From Rhodococcus sp. ARC_M6 (lineage in GTDB: Bacteria > Actinomycetota > Actinomycetes > Mycobacteriales > Mycobacteriaceae), in contig NZ_JALGQH010000003.1 in the NCBI RefSeq assembly GCF_022810305.1, positions 270,472-334,471 of the forward strand: a DNA stretch of 64,000 nucleotides, given 5' to 3'. The notes under the pieces are model-generated. The model was not told the origin of the DNA. It was given only the letters and a program-made list of their open reading frames with translations, and did not search any database. Shown here piece by piece: positions 45,918-55,841 of this stretch. The translations under genes were made by a program, and so were the position numbers. Position 1 is the first letter of the stretch. The number at the start of each line of letters is the position of its first letter.

Positions 45918-46742
45918 GTGACCGACTCCGATCAGCCGGGCAGAGATGTCTACGTCGAGCGAGACAACGGCGTCACCACCATCGTCATGAACCGTCCGGA
46001 TCGCAAGAATGCAGTGGACGGACCGATGGCAGTACAACTGCGGGATGCGTTCCTTGAGTTCGAGGCCGACGACACGCAGCGAGTCGCGATTCTCTGGGGT
46101 TCGGGTGGAACATTTTGCGCCGGAGCGGATTTGACTGCTGTCTCGGATCCTGCCCGCGTGCATGAACTGCACCCCGAAGGTGGCGGCACCGGCCCGATGG
46201 GCCCCACCAGGTTGGCGCTGTCCAAGCCGCTGATCGCTGCTGTCAGTGGATATGCGGTGGCTGGGGGATTGGAGCTGTCCTTGCTCGCAGATCTACGAGT
46301 GTGCGAGGAAGACTCCGTTTTCGGAGTTTTCTGCCGACGTTGGGGAGTGCCACTGATCGATGGTGGGACGGTGCGACTGCCCCGGATCGTCGGGCAAGGC
46401 CGCGCACTCGACATGATCTTGACCGGCCGCCCGGTTGATGCGCGGGAAGCGCAGTCCTTCGGACTCGTGAATCGTGTTGTTCCGGTTGGTGAGTCCTTGG
46501 CTGCGGCACAGGAACTCGCGCGTCAGTTGACGGCATTTCCTCAGCTCTGCATGCTGGCTGACCGCGAGTCGGCCTATCGATCTTTCGATCTTCCCCTCGC
46601 CGAGGCACTTCGAGCAGAAGGTGTTGCCGGCAATCCGATTGTTGCCGCCGAAGGCGCACGCGGCGCCGCTGAATTTGCTGCCGGTGCCGGACGCCACGGC
46701 CGCTTCGAAAACAACGATCCGAACGAGGAGAACGCCACATGA
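45918..46742 (+). CDS. Enoyl-CoA hydratase/isomerase (crotonase) family protein
   Basis: A 274-residue crotonase: MNRPDRKNAVDG near residue 25, oxyanion-hole segment GGTFCAGADLTAV, and AVAGGLELSLLADLRV. The second active-site Glu of true hydratases (usually in F.xPE) is replaced: the sequence runs FGVFCRRWGVPLIDGGTVRLPRIVG. It may therefore act as an isomerase, hydrolase or atypical hydratase. It overlaps the acyl-CoA synthetase by 4 bp and is divergent from the PaaX-like regulator. Confidence 0.88.
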   Translation: MTDSDQPGRDVYVERDNGVTTIVMNRPDRKNAVDGPMAVQLRDAFLEFEADDTQRVAILWGSGGTFCAGADLTAVSDPARVHELHPEGGGTGPMGPTRLALSKPLIAAVSGYAVAGGLELSLLADLRVCEEDSVFGVFCRRWGVPLIDGGTVRLPRIVGQGRALDMILTGRPVDAREAQSFGLVNRVVPVGESLAAAQELARQLTAFPQLCMLADRESAYRSFDLPLAEALRAEGVAGNPIVAAEGARGAAEFAAGAGRHGRFENNDPNEENAT

Positions 46743-48274
46743 TGCCCATCACCCGAGATTTGATCGTTCGAGGCGCCCGCCAGCATGGACCGCGCACGGC
46801 AGTCGTGTTCGGCGATCAGTCGATGACCTTCACCGAAGTGGATGAACTCAGTAGCCGGTTGGCGTACGCGTTGATTGCGCTGGGAGTTGGGCATGGATCG
46901 CGAGTTGCCCTGTTGGTCAACAACTCTCTCGCTAGCGTGCCGACAGATTTTGCGTGTGTGAAGGCCGGAATCAATCGGGTACCCTTGAACTCGAGGCTCT
47001 CGCTCGACGAGCATTCGAGGATGCTCGAGGACACGGACAGTGCCTATATCGTGTTCGGCCCCGACCTCGCAGACCGTGCATCAGACCTTGCCGAGCAATT
47101 CCCGGATCGGACGTTCATCGGACTCGAAACACCAAGTGGCGGAATGGATTCTCTGCTCGACCAGGCTCAGACTATGCCCGCGACCATTCCGGACGTCGAG
47201 GTCGAGGCAGAGGACGTCATCCTTACGCTGTTCACCTCCGGGACTACCGGGACTCTCAAGGCGGCGCAGCACACGCAGAGTAGTTACGCCGGAATCTGCC
47301 GAAACGTGTTGCTCAACCTCGTGTCGGTGACACCGGACGATACGATGCTGCATGCGGCATCGCTGATTCACGCGAGCGGAGTATTCGTCCTTCCATTCTG
47401 GCTGCGTGGCGGCAAGACTGTGATTCTCCCGGGATTCGATCCGTCGACGTTCATGACGTCGATAACCGAGCATCGGGCCACCACAATCAACTTGGTGCCG
47501 ACCATGATTCAAATGCTCGTCGAACGGCCGGATTTCACCACGGCTGATATCTCCAGCCTGAAAGCTGTGATCTACGGTGCATCGCCGATGCCGCTCGCGA
47601 CCATCGAACGAGCGATGGACGCCTGGGGACATCATCGGTTCCTGCAGTACTACGGACAGACCGAAGCACCCCTGTGCATTGCCGTTCTGCGGCCTGAAGA
47701 TCACACCCCGGAACGGTTGCTGTCCTGCGGTCAGCCGGCCATCGACGTCGAGATTCGACTGCTCGATTCCGAGGGCAACGAAGTGCCACAAGGGGAACCG
47801 GGTGAGATTGTCATCCGTTCGACGTCAGCGATTTCCGGCTACTTCAACGCGCCCGAGCTCAATGCGGAGACATTCACGGACGACGGCTGGGTACACACCC
47901 GCGATATCGGTGAATTCGACGCGGAAGGTTTCCTGTTCCTCAAGGATCGTGCGTCGGACATGATTATCAGCGGCGGATACAACGTCTACCCGCGTGAGGT
48001 CGAGGATGCGCTACTGACACATCCGTCAGTGCGCGAGGTGGCGGTGGTGGGTACCGCGGATGCAAAATGGGTGGAAGCGGTGACGGCCGTGGTGGTCCTG
48101 AAGGAAGGGATTGCCGAGGATGACGCGCTGCAGGCGGCATTGGTAGCTCACGTCGGCGAGCGGTTGGCGTCGTACAAAAAACCGCGACGCGTGGTCTTCG
48201 CCGAATCGGTTCCGAAAACGGCCGTGGGCAAGCTGAACCGAAAAGTGCTGCGGGACAGCCTCCGCGACGCATGA
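46739..48274 (+). CDS. Acyl-CoA/aryl-CoA synthetase (AMP-forming)
   Basis: A 511-residue ligase of the ANL superfamily that activates a carboxylic acid to its CoA ester through an adenylate. Motifs: the P-loop-like TLFTSGTTGTLKAAQHTQ (Leu in place of the usual Pro), YYGQTEAP, the GEIVIRS strand, DGWVHTRDIGEFDAEGFLFLKDR, the hinge GGYNVYPREVEDAL, and the catalytic Lys in KTAVGKLNRK. It is co-translated with the crotonase, so the pair probably forms a short CoA-dependent degradation module under PaaX control. The acid is unknown. Confidence 0.9.
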   Translation: MMPITRDLIVRGARQHGPRTAVVFGDQSMTFTEVDELSSRLAYALIALGVGHGSRVALLVNNSLASVPTDFACVKAGINRVPLNSRLSLDEHSRMLEDTDSAYIVFGPDLADRASDLAEQFPDRTFIGLETPSGGMDSLLDQAQTMPATIPDVEVEAEDVILTLFTSGTTGTLKAAQHTQSSYAGICRNVLLNLVSVTPDDTMLHAASLIHASGVFVLPFWLRGGKTVILPGFDPSTFMTSITEHRATTINLVPTMIQMLVERPDFTTADISSLKAVIYGASPMPLATIERAMDAWGHHRFLQYYGQTEAPLCIAVLRPEDHTPERLLSCGQPAIDVEIRLLDSEGNEVPQGEPGEIVIRSTSAISGYFNAPELNAETFTDDGWVHTRDIGEFDAEGFLFLKDRASDMIISGGYNVYPREVEDALLTHPSVREVAVVGTADAKWVEAVTAVVVLKEGIAEDDALQAALVAHVGERLASYKKPRRVVFAESVPKTAVGKLNRKVLRDSLRDA

Positions 48275-48320
48275 CCTGCGGAGAGTCGCCATAAGTTCGG
48301 TGGCGGCTCTCCGCAGTGTG

Positions 48321-49532
48321 TCAGCTGAGGCGTTCGAACACTGCAGCCAGCCCCTGGCCACCGCCGATGCACATGGTCTCGAGGCCGTACCGCGCCTCGC
48401 GACGGTCCATCTCGCGAAGCAAGGTCGCCAGGATTCGTCCACCGGTTGCGCCGACCGGATGGCCGAGCGAGATGCCGGAACCGTTGGGGTTGATCCGCGC
48501 GTCGTCGGGTTCGAGTTTCCACGTGCGGAGAACTGCAAGTGCCTGTGCGGCAAAGGCTTCGTTGAGTTCGATGACGTCCATATCGGCCAGGGTCAGTCCG
48601 AGGCGACCGAGTGCTTTCTCCGAGGCTGGGACGGGACCGATGCCCATGGTGCGGGGAGGAACACCGGCGACGCTCCAACTTGCCAGGCGGGCAAGGGGGC
48701 GCAGGCCCAGCGCGCGTGCCTTCTCTGCTGTGGTGACGATTGCCAATGCGGCGCCGTCGTTCTGACCACTCGCATTTCCGGCGGTGACGGTGGCGTCGGG
48801 ATTGATCTTTCCGCGCATGGGGCGAAGGCGGGCAAGCGATTCCATCGACGTATCGGCGCGCGGATGCTCATCGGTGTCGACAAGAAGCGCGTCGCCTTTG
48901 CGCTGGGGAACGGAGACCGGAACGATTTCCTCGGCGAAGACGCCGTTCTTCTGGGCAGCGACGGCGCGCTGATGCGACTGTACGGCCAGTGCATCCTGAT
49001 CCTCACGGCTGATGGAGAACTCGGCGCGCAGGTTCTCGGCCGTTTCGATCATGCCGCCGGGAACCGGGAAGTCGCGGCCGCCGGCAGTGACGCGGGCGCG
49101 GGCCAACCGGTCGCTGAGCGCAACGGCTTCTCCCTTGATGCCCCAACGCATTCCGGTGGCGTAGAACTCGGCTTGGCTCATCGATTCGGCGCCGCCGGCG
49201 AGAACCAGATCGCTGCCGCCGGACTGAACCTGCATGACTGCCTGGATAATTGCCTGCAATCCGGATCCGCAGCGGCGATCTACCTGCATACCCGGAACGT
49301 GGATGCCGAGTCCGCTATTGAGTGCGGCGATGCGTCCGATCGCGGGAGCCTCACCTCCGGGAGAGGCTTGTCCGAGGATGACGTCGTCGACGTCTGCGCC
49401 GGAAATGCCGGTGCGCGAGACGAGTTCGGCGATCAGGGTGGAGGCTAGGTCTTCCGGGGCGATGTCACGGAAGACGCCGCCGAAGCGGCCTACCGGGGTG
49501 CGGAGGGGTTCACAGATAACAACGTCAGGCAC
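48321..49532 (-). CDS. pcaF: 3-oxoadipyl-CoA thiolase
   Basis: Last step of the beta-ketoadipate pathway: cleaves 3-oxoadipyl-CoA to succinyl-CoA and acetyl-CoA. The 403-residue thiolase has RRCGSGLQA with the catalytic Cys, ASGQNDGAA, VIELNEAFAAQAL, NPNGSGISLGHPVGATGGR and MCIGGGQG. The GTG start at 49532 (VPDVVICEPLRTPVGRFGG) follows AAGGAA; a longer frame would overlap pcaR and is rejected. It is the last gene of the pca cluster, after pcaR, which supports PcaF over a general fatty-acid thiolase. Confidence 0.9.
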   Translation of the reverse strand: MPDVVICEPLRTPVGRFGGVFRDIAPEDLASTLIAELVSRTGISGADVDDVILGQASPGGEAPAIGRIAALNSGLGIHVPGMQVDRRCGSGLQAIIQAVMQVQSGGSDLVLAGGAESMSQAEFYATGMRWGIKGEAVALSDRLARARVTAGGRDFPVPGGMIETAENLRAEFSISREDQDALAVQSHQRAVAAQKNGVFAEEIVPVSVPQRKGDALLVDTDEHPRADTSMESLARLRPMRGKINPDATVTAGNASGQNDGAALAIVTTAEKARALGLRPLARLASWSVAGVPPRTMGIGPVPASEKALGRLGLTLADMDVIELNEAFAAQALAVLRTWKLEPDDARINPNGSGISLGHPVGATGGRILATLLREMDRREARYGLETMCIGGGQGLAAVFERLS

Positions 49533-49557
49533 GATGGTTCCTTGTGGTGTGGCTCGA

Positions 49558-50376
49558 TCAGCGGGGCGTGGTCGAGGGATTGTTCGAGGTCTGGGTGCGG
49601 CCGAGGTCGACGGAAATGGCATCGGCCGTCGCGAGGGCTGCCGGAACCAATTCGGTGAGAACGGCTTCGGCGGAGTATCGGGCGGCCTGGGTCGAGATAT
49701 TCACTGCCGCAACCACGTTGCCGGTTGCATCTCGAATGGGAGCGGCGAGCGAACGCAAACCTTCTTCGAGTTCCTGGTCAACTACGGCGAAGCCGTCGGC
49801 ACGGATCTTCTGGAGTTCGGCGCGCAGGCCTACAGCAGTGGAGACAGTCTTACCGGTGAGCCGTGTAAAGGAAACCCGAGTCAGGTACGCATCGAGTGCG
49901 GCGTCGGACAGCCCGGCGAGCAATACGCGGCCCATGGACGTGGCGTAGGCGGGGAAGCGAGTGCCGATGGTGATCGAGACTGTCATGATGCGACTGACCG
50001 GAACACGAGCCACGTACACGACGTCGTCGCCGTCGAGGATGGACACGGAGGTCGATTCACGGACCTTGGCAGACAACGCTTCCAGATGTGGGCCCGCGAT
50101 TTCGGGCAGTGACAAACTGGAGAGGTAGCTGTAACCGAGTTCGAGAACTCGCGGTGTCAGCCAGAACACCGAACCATCCGTACGAACGTACTCGAGTTCG
50201 ACGAGAGTGAGCAGGAACCGACGAGCCGTGGCACGCGTGAGATCCGTGTGCCGGGCGACATCACTGAGCGTTTGACGCGGATGCTCGGCGTCGAAAGCCT
50301 TGATGACGGACAGTCCGCGGGCCAGCGACTGGACGTAGTCGGTTGACGGTCCCGGTGACTGTTCGTTCTCGCTCAT
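49558..50376 (-). CDS. pcaR: IclR-family regulator of the protocatechuate branch
   Basis: A 272-residue IclR-type regulator of the PcaR/PobR group: HTH SLARGLSVIKAFDAEHPRQTLSDVARHTDLTRATARRFLLTLVELEYV and a C-terminal ligand domain with STSVSILDGDDVVYVARVPVSRIMTVSITIGTRFPAYATSMGRVLLAGL. Placed between pcaL and pcaF, exactly as in other rhodococcal pca clusters, and overlaps pcaL by 4 bp. The usual inducers are protocatechuate or 3-oxoadipate. Tandem sites before pcaH are candidate targets. Confidence 0.9.
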   Translation of the reverse strand: MSENEQSPGPSTDYVQSLARGLSVIKAFDAEHPRQTLSDVARHTDLTRATARRFLLTLVELEYVRTDGSVFWLTPRVLELGYSYLSSLSLPEIAGPHLEALSAKVRESTSVSILDGDDVVYVARVPVSRIMTVSITIGTRFPAYATSMGRVLLAGLSDAALDAYLTRVSFTRLTGKTVSTAVGLRAELQKIRADGFAVVDQELEEGLRSLAAPIRDATGNVVAAVNISTQAARYSAEAVLTELVPAALATADAISVDLGRTQTSNNPSTTPR

Positions 50377-51554
50377 GGTGTGGTGTTCTCCTCGGGCTTC
50401 GGCGTGAGATCGGCGAGGGCCTGCTTTCCCAGCGCAAAAGCCTGATTGCTGTTCGGCACGCCCGCGTAGACCGCGGTATGGAGAAATACTTCCACGAGTT
50501 CGTCAGGATCTGTCCCGGCACGCAGTGCGGCGCGGATGTGCATGTCGAGTTCGTGCTCGTTACCGACAGCGGTGAGGATCGCCAACGTGAGCAGTCGGCG
50601 GGTGTGGTGGTCGAGGCCGGGGCGCGACCAGATGTCACCCCACGCTGTGCGGGTGATGAAATCTTGGAACGGTGCGGTGAACTCGGTGGACCCGGCGATG
50701 GACCGATCGACGTGGGCATCGCCGAGGATCTGACGCCTCACGGTCATGCCGGCCTCGACGGCTGCAATGCGCTGCGCGACGGCAGGAGTGTGCGAAGAAA
50801 TATGTGCTGCAATGAGTTTGGTGACGCGTCCGGCCTGCTCGACGCTAGCGAGATGCGCGCCAGGGTTGACGACGTGCATCACGGAATCGGCGATACCGTC
50901 GGCGATTGCCGCCACCGTGGCCGGGGGAGTAGCGGCGTCCTGCTCGCCGGCGATGAGGAGCGTCGGAGCCACGATGCGGGCGAGGTCGGCACGGCCGTCC
51001 CAGGTCGAGAGTGCTTCGCAGCAGGCGGCGTAACCCTCGTCGGGTGTTGCTTTGACCATCGCGATATGGCGAGCGACCAACTCGGGATCCTGCTCGGTAA
51101 GACCGGCGGTGAACCAGCGTCCCACTACGGCCTCAGCGATTGACGCAATCCCGTCGGTGCGCACAGCCTCGGCACGGTCGATCCACGGCTGGGCGGGGGC
51201 GAACTGCGACGACGTGCAGAGCAATGTCAGAGTATCGACGCGAGTGGGGTGGTGCGCGGCAATCCATTGGCTGACGGCGCCGCCGAGGGAGAGCCCGACC
51301 AGGTGCGCTGACTCGAGTTCGAGGGAATCGAGCAGCGTGATGACGTCTCCACCGAGGTCCGCGACGGTGTACGGACCGGCCGGCACCGGCGACTGGCCGT
51401 GGCCACGATGATCGACGGCAATGACCCGGAACCGATTCGACAATGCATGAATCTGCGGCTGCCACATGGAGAGATCGGAGCCGAGCGATCCGAGGAGGAC
51501 CACTGCGGGAGCCGCCGGATTGCCGGACTGCTGAAAGTTGAGGGCGACGCTCAT
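50373..51554 (-). CDS. pcaL: Fused 3-oxoadipate enol-lactonase / 4-carboxymuconolactone decarboxylase
   Basis: One 393-residue protein with two enzymes. Residues about 1-260 are an alpha/beta hydrolase (SMWQPQIHALSNRFRVIAVDHRGHGQSP, nucleophile in HLVGLSLGGAVSQWIA, a later catalytic His in GAHLASVEQAG): the enol-lactonase. Residues about 265-390 are the decarboxylase (RRQILGDAHVDRS, FITRTAWGDIWSRPGLDHHTRRLLTLAILTAVGNEHELDMHIRAALRAG). This PcaDC fusion is characteristic of Rhodococcus and some actinobacteria, and performs two consecutive steps of protocatechuate degradation. Overlaps pcaB by 4 bp. Confidence 0.95.
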   Translation of the reverse strand: MSVALNFQQSGNPAAPAVVLLGSLGSDLSMWQPQIHALSNRFRVIAVDHRGHGQSPVPAGPYTVADLGGDVITLLDSLELESAHLVGLSLGGAVSQWIAAHHPTRVDTLTLLCTSSQFAPAQPWIDRAEAVRTDGIASIAEAVVGRWFTAGLTEQDPELVARHIAMVKATPDEGYAACCEALSTWDGRADLARIVAPTLLIAGEQDAATPPATVAAIADGIADSVMHVVNPGAHLASVEQAGRVTKLIAAHISSHTPAVAQRIAAVEAGMTVRRQILGDAHVDRSIAGSTEFTAPFQDFITRTAWGDIWSRPGLDHHTRRLLTLAILTAVGNEHELDMHIRAALRAGTDPDELVEVFLHTAVYAGVPNSNQAFALGKQALADLTPKPEENTTP

Positions 51555-52879
51555 CGTGAATCTCCTGTGGGGCGCCCCGCCAGGGCTCTGTCGACCAGAT
51601 CGGTGGCGTGGCCTAGATAGTGTGCTGGATCAAGAAGTTCGGAAAGCTCGGCGAGGTTCAGATGTTCGGTGATTGCCGGATCCTGATCCAGGCGGGTACC
51701 GGAAGCGGCTGCAGCAGTAACGATGTCACGCGCACGGTCGGTGTGCGCCGAGAGTGCTTTGGTGACGCCCTCCGCCAGGATCAAGCCGTCGGTGATGTCG
51801 AGATTGCGTGCCATTGCATCGGTATGTACCTGCAAGCCAGTGAGGCTGACCGACAGTTGGTGCGCTGCACCGCCGGCCAGTCGGAGGAGATCGGTGACGG
51901 TTTCCCACTCGGCATGCCAGGGACCAGCGGCCCGTGCGAACTCATGGTCCATATTGGACAGGGCGGTGGCGACCAATGCGGGAACGCGTCTCGCTGCGGC
52001 GCGCGCGGTGATGGCCGCGACGGGATTCTGCTTGTGCGGCATGGCAGACGAGCCACCGGGAGCATTTTCGGCTACCTCGGACAACTCGGTGGAGGCCATG
52101 GTGATGATATCGGTAGCGGGCTTGGATACTGCGCCGGCCACAATGCCCAGGGCGGTTGCCAACTCGGCGATGGTCACGCGATCGGTATGCCACGGCACAA
52201 CCTGCCGGGCCAGTCCGAGTTCGTCGGCAAACGCGTCGGCCAGGGTGAGGCCGTCCGGGTACGACGCGGCGAGTGTGCCCGCCGCGCCACCGAATTGAAC
52301 GGGAAGTGCCGACAACAGGGCGTCGAACCGGACAGCCGCAGCATCGAGTGCAGTGAACCAACTGGTCGCGAGCAAGCCGAAGGTAGTCGGAAGTGCCTGT
52401 TGCCCCAAGGTTCTCGCCACCATTGGAGTGGACCGGTGAGCCCGCGCAAGATGCGCTGCGGCGTCGGCGGCTCGGGTCAGATCTGCGAGTACAACCGAAC
52501 CGGCCCGTCGTGCCAACAACATCAGTGCGCTGTCCATGATGTCCTGGCTGGTAGCGCCAGGATGCACAACCTTGCCGGGGACCCCGGCTCGAGCCGCTCT
52601 CTCGCGGAGAATCTTCACCAGCGGAATGACGGGATTTCCGCCGGCGGCAGAGGCGCGCCCCAACGCCGCGATGTCGAGGCCACCAGGCTGTGACAGCTCC
52701 GCCGCAGCTGAAGCTACAGCAGCACAGTGCTCACCGTCGGCCAACCCGAGCGTGGCGGCTGCGCAACTCAGCGCAGCCTCCACGTCGAGCAAGGCAGTGA
52801 CCCATGCCTGGTCGGACAGGTGCTCGGCCACGGGGGTGGCTCCGAACACCGGATCGAACAAGTCGCCGCGGGTGGGCAT
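51551..52879 (-). CDS. pcaB: 3-carboxy-cis,cis-muconate cycloisomerase
   Basis: Closes 3-carboxy-muconate to 4-carboxymuconolactone. The 442-residue fumarase/aspartase superfamily protein has the signature GGSSAMPHKQNPVAAIT, the early HPGATSQDIMDSALML segment with the active-site Thr-Ser, and AARTLGQQALPTTFG. The ATG at 52879 follows GAGGAG; a longer frame extends into pcaG but is not supported. It is adjacent to pcaG and coupled to pcaL, consistent with pca order. Confidence 0.93.
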   Translation of the reverse strand: MPTRGDLFDPVFGATPVAEHLSDQAWVTALLDVEAALSCAAATLGLADGEHCAAVASAAAELSQPGGLDIAALGRASAAGGNPVIPLVKILRERAARAGVPGKVVHPGATSQDIMDSALMLLARRAGSVVLADLTRAADAAAHLARAHRSTPMVARTLGQQALPTTFGLLATSWFTALDAAAVRFDALLSALPVQFGGAAGTLAASYPDGLTLADAFADELGLARQVVPWHTDRVTIAELATALGIVAGAVSKPATDIITMASTELSEVAENAPGGSSAMPHKQNPVAAITARAAARRVPALVATALSNMDHEFARAAGPWHAEWETVTDLLRLAGGAAHQLSVSLTGLQVHTDAMARNLDITDGLILAEGVTKALSAHTDRARDIVTAAAASGTRLDQDPAITEHLNLAELSELLDPAHYLGHATDLVDRALAGRPTGDSR

Positions 52880-52890
52880 GTGTACTCCTC

Positions 52891-53523
52891 TTACAGTTCG
52901 AAGAACGGCGTCTCGACGCCGTCTGCGTTGGCATCCTGAACATAGACCGTCCAGGAGTACCCACCGTCGACTTTGGTAGCCACCAACTTCGCGCATTCGG
53001 CTTCGGTCAGCGAGCTCAGCACAGGATCAACCGCATGCGCGTCAGTATCCTCGGGGAAGTACAGCCGAGTGACGAGGCGGTCGAGCATGCCGCGGGCGAA
53101 TACCGAGACGTTGACGTGTGGAGCTTCCTCCACCTCGGATTCGGTGGGCAGTGCGCCGGGCTTGACGGTATGAACCACGGCCGTTCCGGTGGAATCGGCT
53201 GCGCTGCGGGCAAACCCGCGGAAGCCGGCCGGAGTGAGCTCGACGGCGCCACGCGGGTCATCGGGATGGTTGAAGCGTCCGAGTGCGTCGCCCTGCCACG
53301 TTTCGATCATCACGTCGGCGATAGGGGTACGGCTGCCGTCGATGACGTTGATGGACAACGTGATTCGGCCATCGGCGCCTTCGGGAGCGGCATCCGGGCC
53401 ATCGGTCCACGGCAGGCCGATGTGCCAATAAGGTCCGACGGTCTGCGACGGGGTGACACCGAACGGTGCGGTGGTGAAGTCTCCGGGGACGACGGGGTAG
53501 ATGGGCGCCGGCTTCTCAGTCAT
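52891..53523 (-). CDS. pcaG: Protocatechuate 3,4-dioxygenase, alpha subunit
   Basis: The alpha subunit of the intradiol dioxygenase that cleaves protocatechuate to 3-carboxy-cis,cis-muconate. The 210-residue sequence has the beta-sandwich of the family: TPSQTVGPYWHIGLPW, IADVMIETWQGDALGRF, and the APHVNVSVFARGMLDRLVTRLYFPED segment. Like other alpha subunits it lacks the iron-binding Tyr/His set of PcaH and only completes the active-site pocket. It overlaps pcaH by 8 bp. Confidence 0.93.
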   Translation of the reverse strand: MTEKPAPIYPVVPGDFTTAPFGVTPSQTVGPYWHIGLPWTDGPDAAPEGADGRITLSINVIDGSRTPIADVMIETWQGDALGRFNHPDDPRGAVELTPAGFRGFARSAADSTGTAVVHTVKPGALPTESEVEEAPHVNVSVFARGMLDRLVTRLYFPEDTDAHAVDPVLSSLTEAECAKLVATKVDGGYSWTVYVQDANADGVETPFFEL

Positions 53524-54235
53524 CGTGGTCTTCCTCGTTCTCGAATACGGATGCGTTGCGGCCGCGCAGGACGATGTCGAAGCGGAATCCCAGAGCCCAG
53601 TTGGGGACGGTGGCGTCGTAGTCGAAGACGCTGACCATGCGGTGACGTGCCTCTTCGGGAACCGCGTTGTAGATCGGGTCCTGGAAGAACATCGGGTCGT
53701 CGGGGAAGTACATCTGGGTTACGAGGCGCTGGGTAAAGGCGGTGCCGAACAACGAGAAGTGGATGTGTGCGGGGCGCCAGGCGTTGTCGTGGTTCATCCA
53801 CGGGTAGGCGCCGGGCTTGACGGTCGTAAACGAGTAGTGCCCGTTTGCATCAGTCACGCAGCGACCGAGACCGTTGAAGAACGGGTCGAGCGGAGCGGGC
53901 CAGTTGTCGCCGGTGTGGCGGTAGCGTCCACCGGAGTTGGCCTGCCACACCTCGAGCAGTGTGTGGGGGACGGGCTTGCCGTCACCGTCGAGAACACGTC
54001 CGTGAACCACGATGCGCTGGCCCTGTGCTTCGCCGCCGTTGGCGATGGTCAGGTCATTTTCGCCCGCGCCGACGCGGTCTTCGCCGAATACCGGCCCGGT
54101 CAGTTCCGTGAGGCGCTGGGGGAGCAGCTTCAGCGGTTGCTTGGGGTGGCGCAGAGAGGTGGTCTTGTAGTCCGCGAAATCGGCCGGGGCATTGACGCCA
54201 GTCGGCCGCTGGTACCGCGGCGGTAGATGCAACAT
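53516..54235 (-). CDS. pcaH: Protocatechuate 3,4-dioxygenase, beta subunit
   Basis: The catalytic subunit. All four ferric ligands are present with the family's spacing: Tyr105 in GGRYRHTGD, Tyr144 in GAYPWMNHDN, and His157 and His159 in RPAHIHFSLF (39 residues between the tyrosines and 13 from the second Tyr to the first His). The 239-residue length is normal. It is first in the minus-strand pcaHGBLRF order, and sites that could bind PcaR lie just upstream. Confidence 0.95.
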   Translation of the reverse strand: MLHLPPRYQRPTGVNAPADFADYKTTSLRHPKQPLKLLPQRLTELTGPVFGEDRVGAGENDLTIANGGEAQGQRIVVHGRVLDGDGKPVPHTLLEVWQANSGGRYRHTGDNWPAPLDPFFNGLGRCVTDANGHYSFTTVKPGAYPWMNHDNAWRPAHIHFSLFGTAFTQRLVTQMYFPDDPMFFQDPIYNAVPEEARHRMVSVFDYDATVPNWALGFRFDIVLRGRNASVFENEEDHDD

Positions 54236-54259
54236 GGGGAACCTCGTCGTTCGGTTTCT

Positions 54260-54334
54260 GTTCGCAATACGTACTTGGGTTCACAATACGCACACTTGGT
54301 GCGACTGTCATCAATATGGTGGACAGTGTCCACC
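54260..54334 (-). promoter_or_regulatory. pcaH promoter region: tandem putative PcaR sites and a palindrome
   Basis: Direct repeats GTTCGCAATACG (54260-54271) and GTTCACAATACG (54279-54290) are spaced 19 bp apart and end in similar ACTTGG-type tails. Further upstream is a 17-bp palindrome GGTGGAC-AGT-GTCCACC (54318-54334). The tandem layout is typical of IclR-type operators. Confidence 0.6.
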
Positions 54335-54397
54335 TCACTGCAGTTGAGGTAGGTCTCCGTCGTTGACGAACGGGACGGCGTTGTCGACCTGCCTGTT

Positions 54398-55841
<1,444 letters not shown>

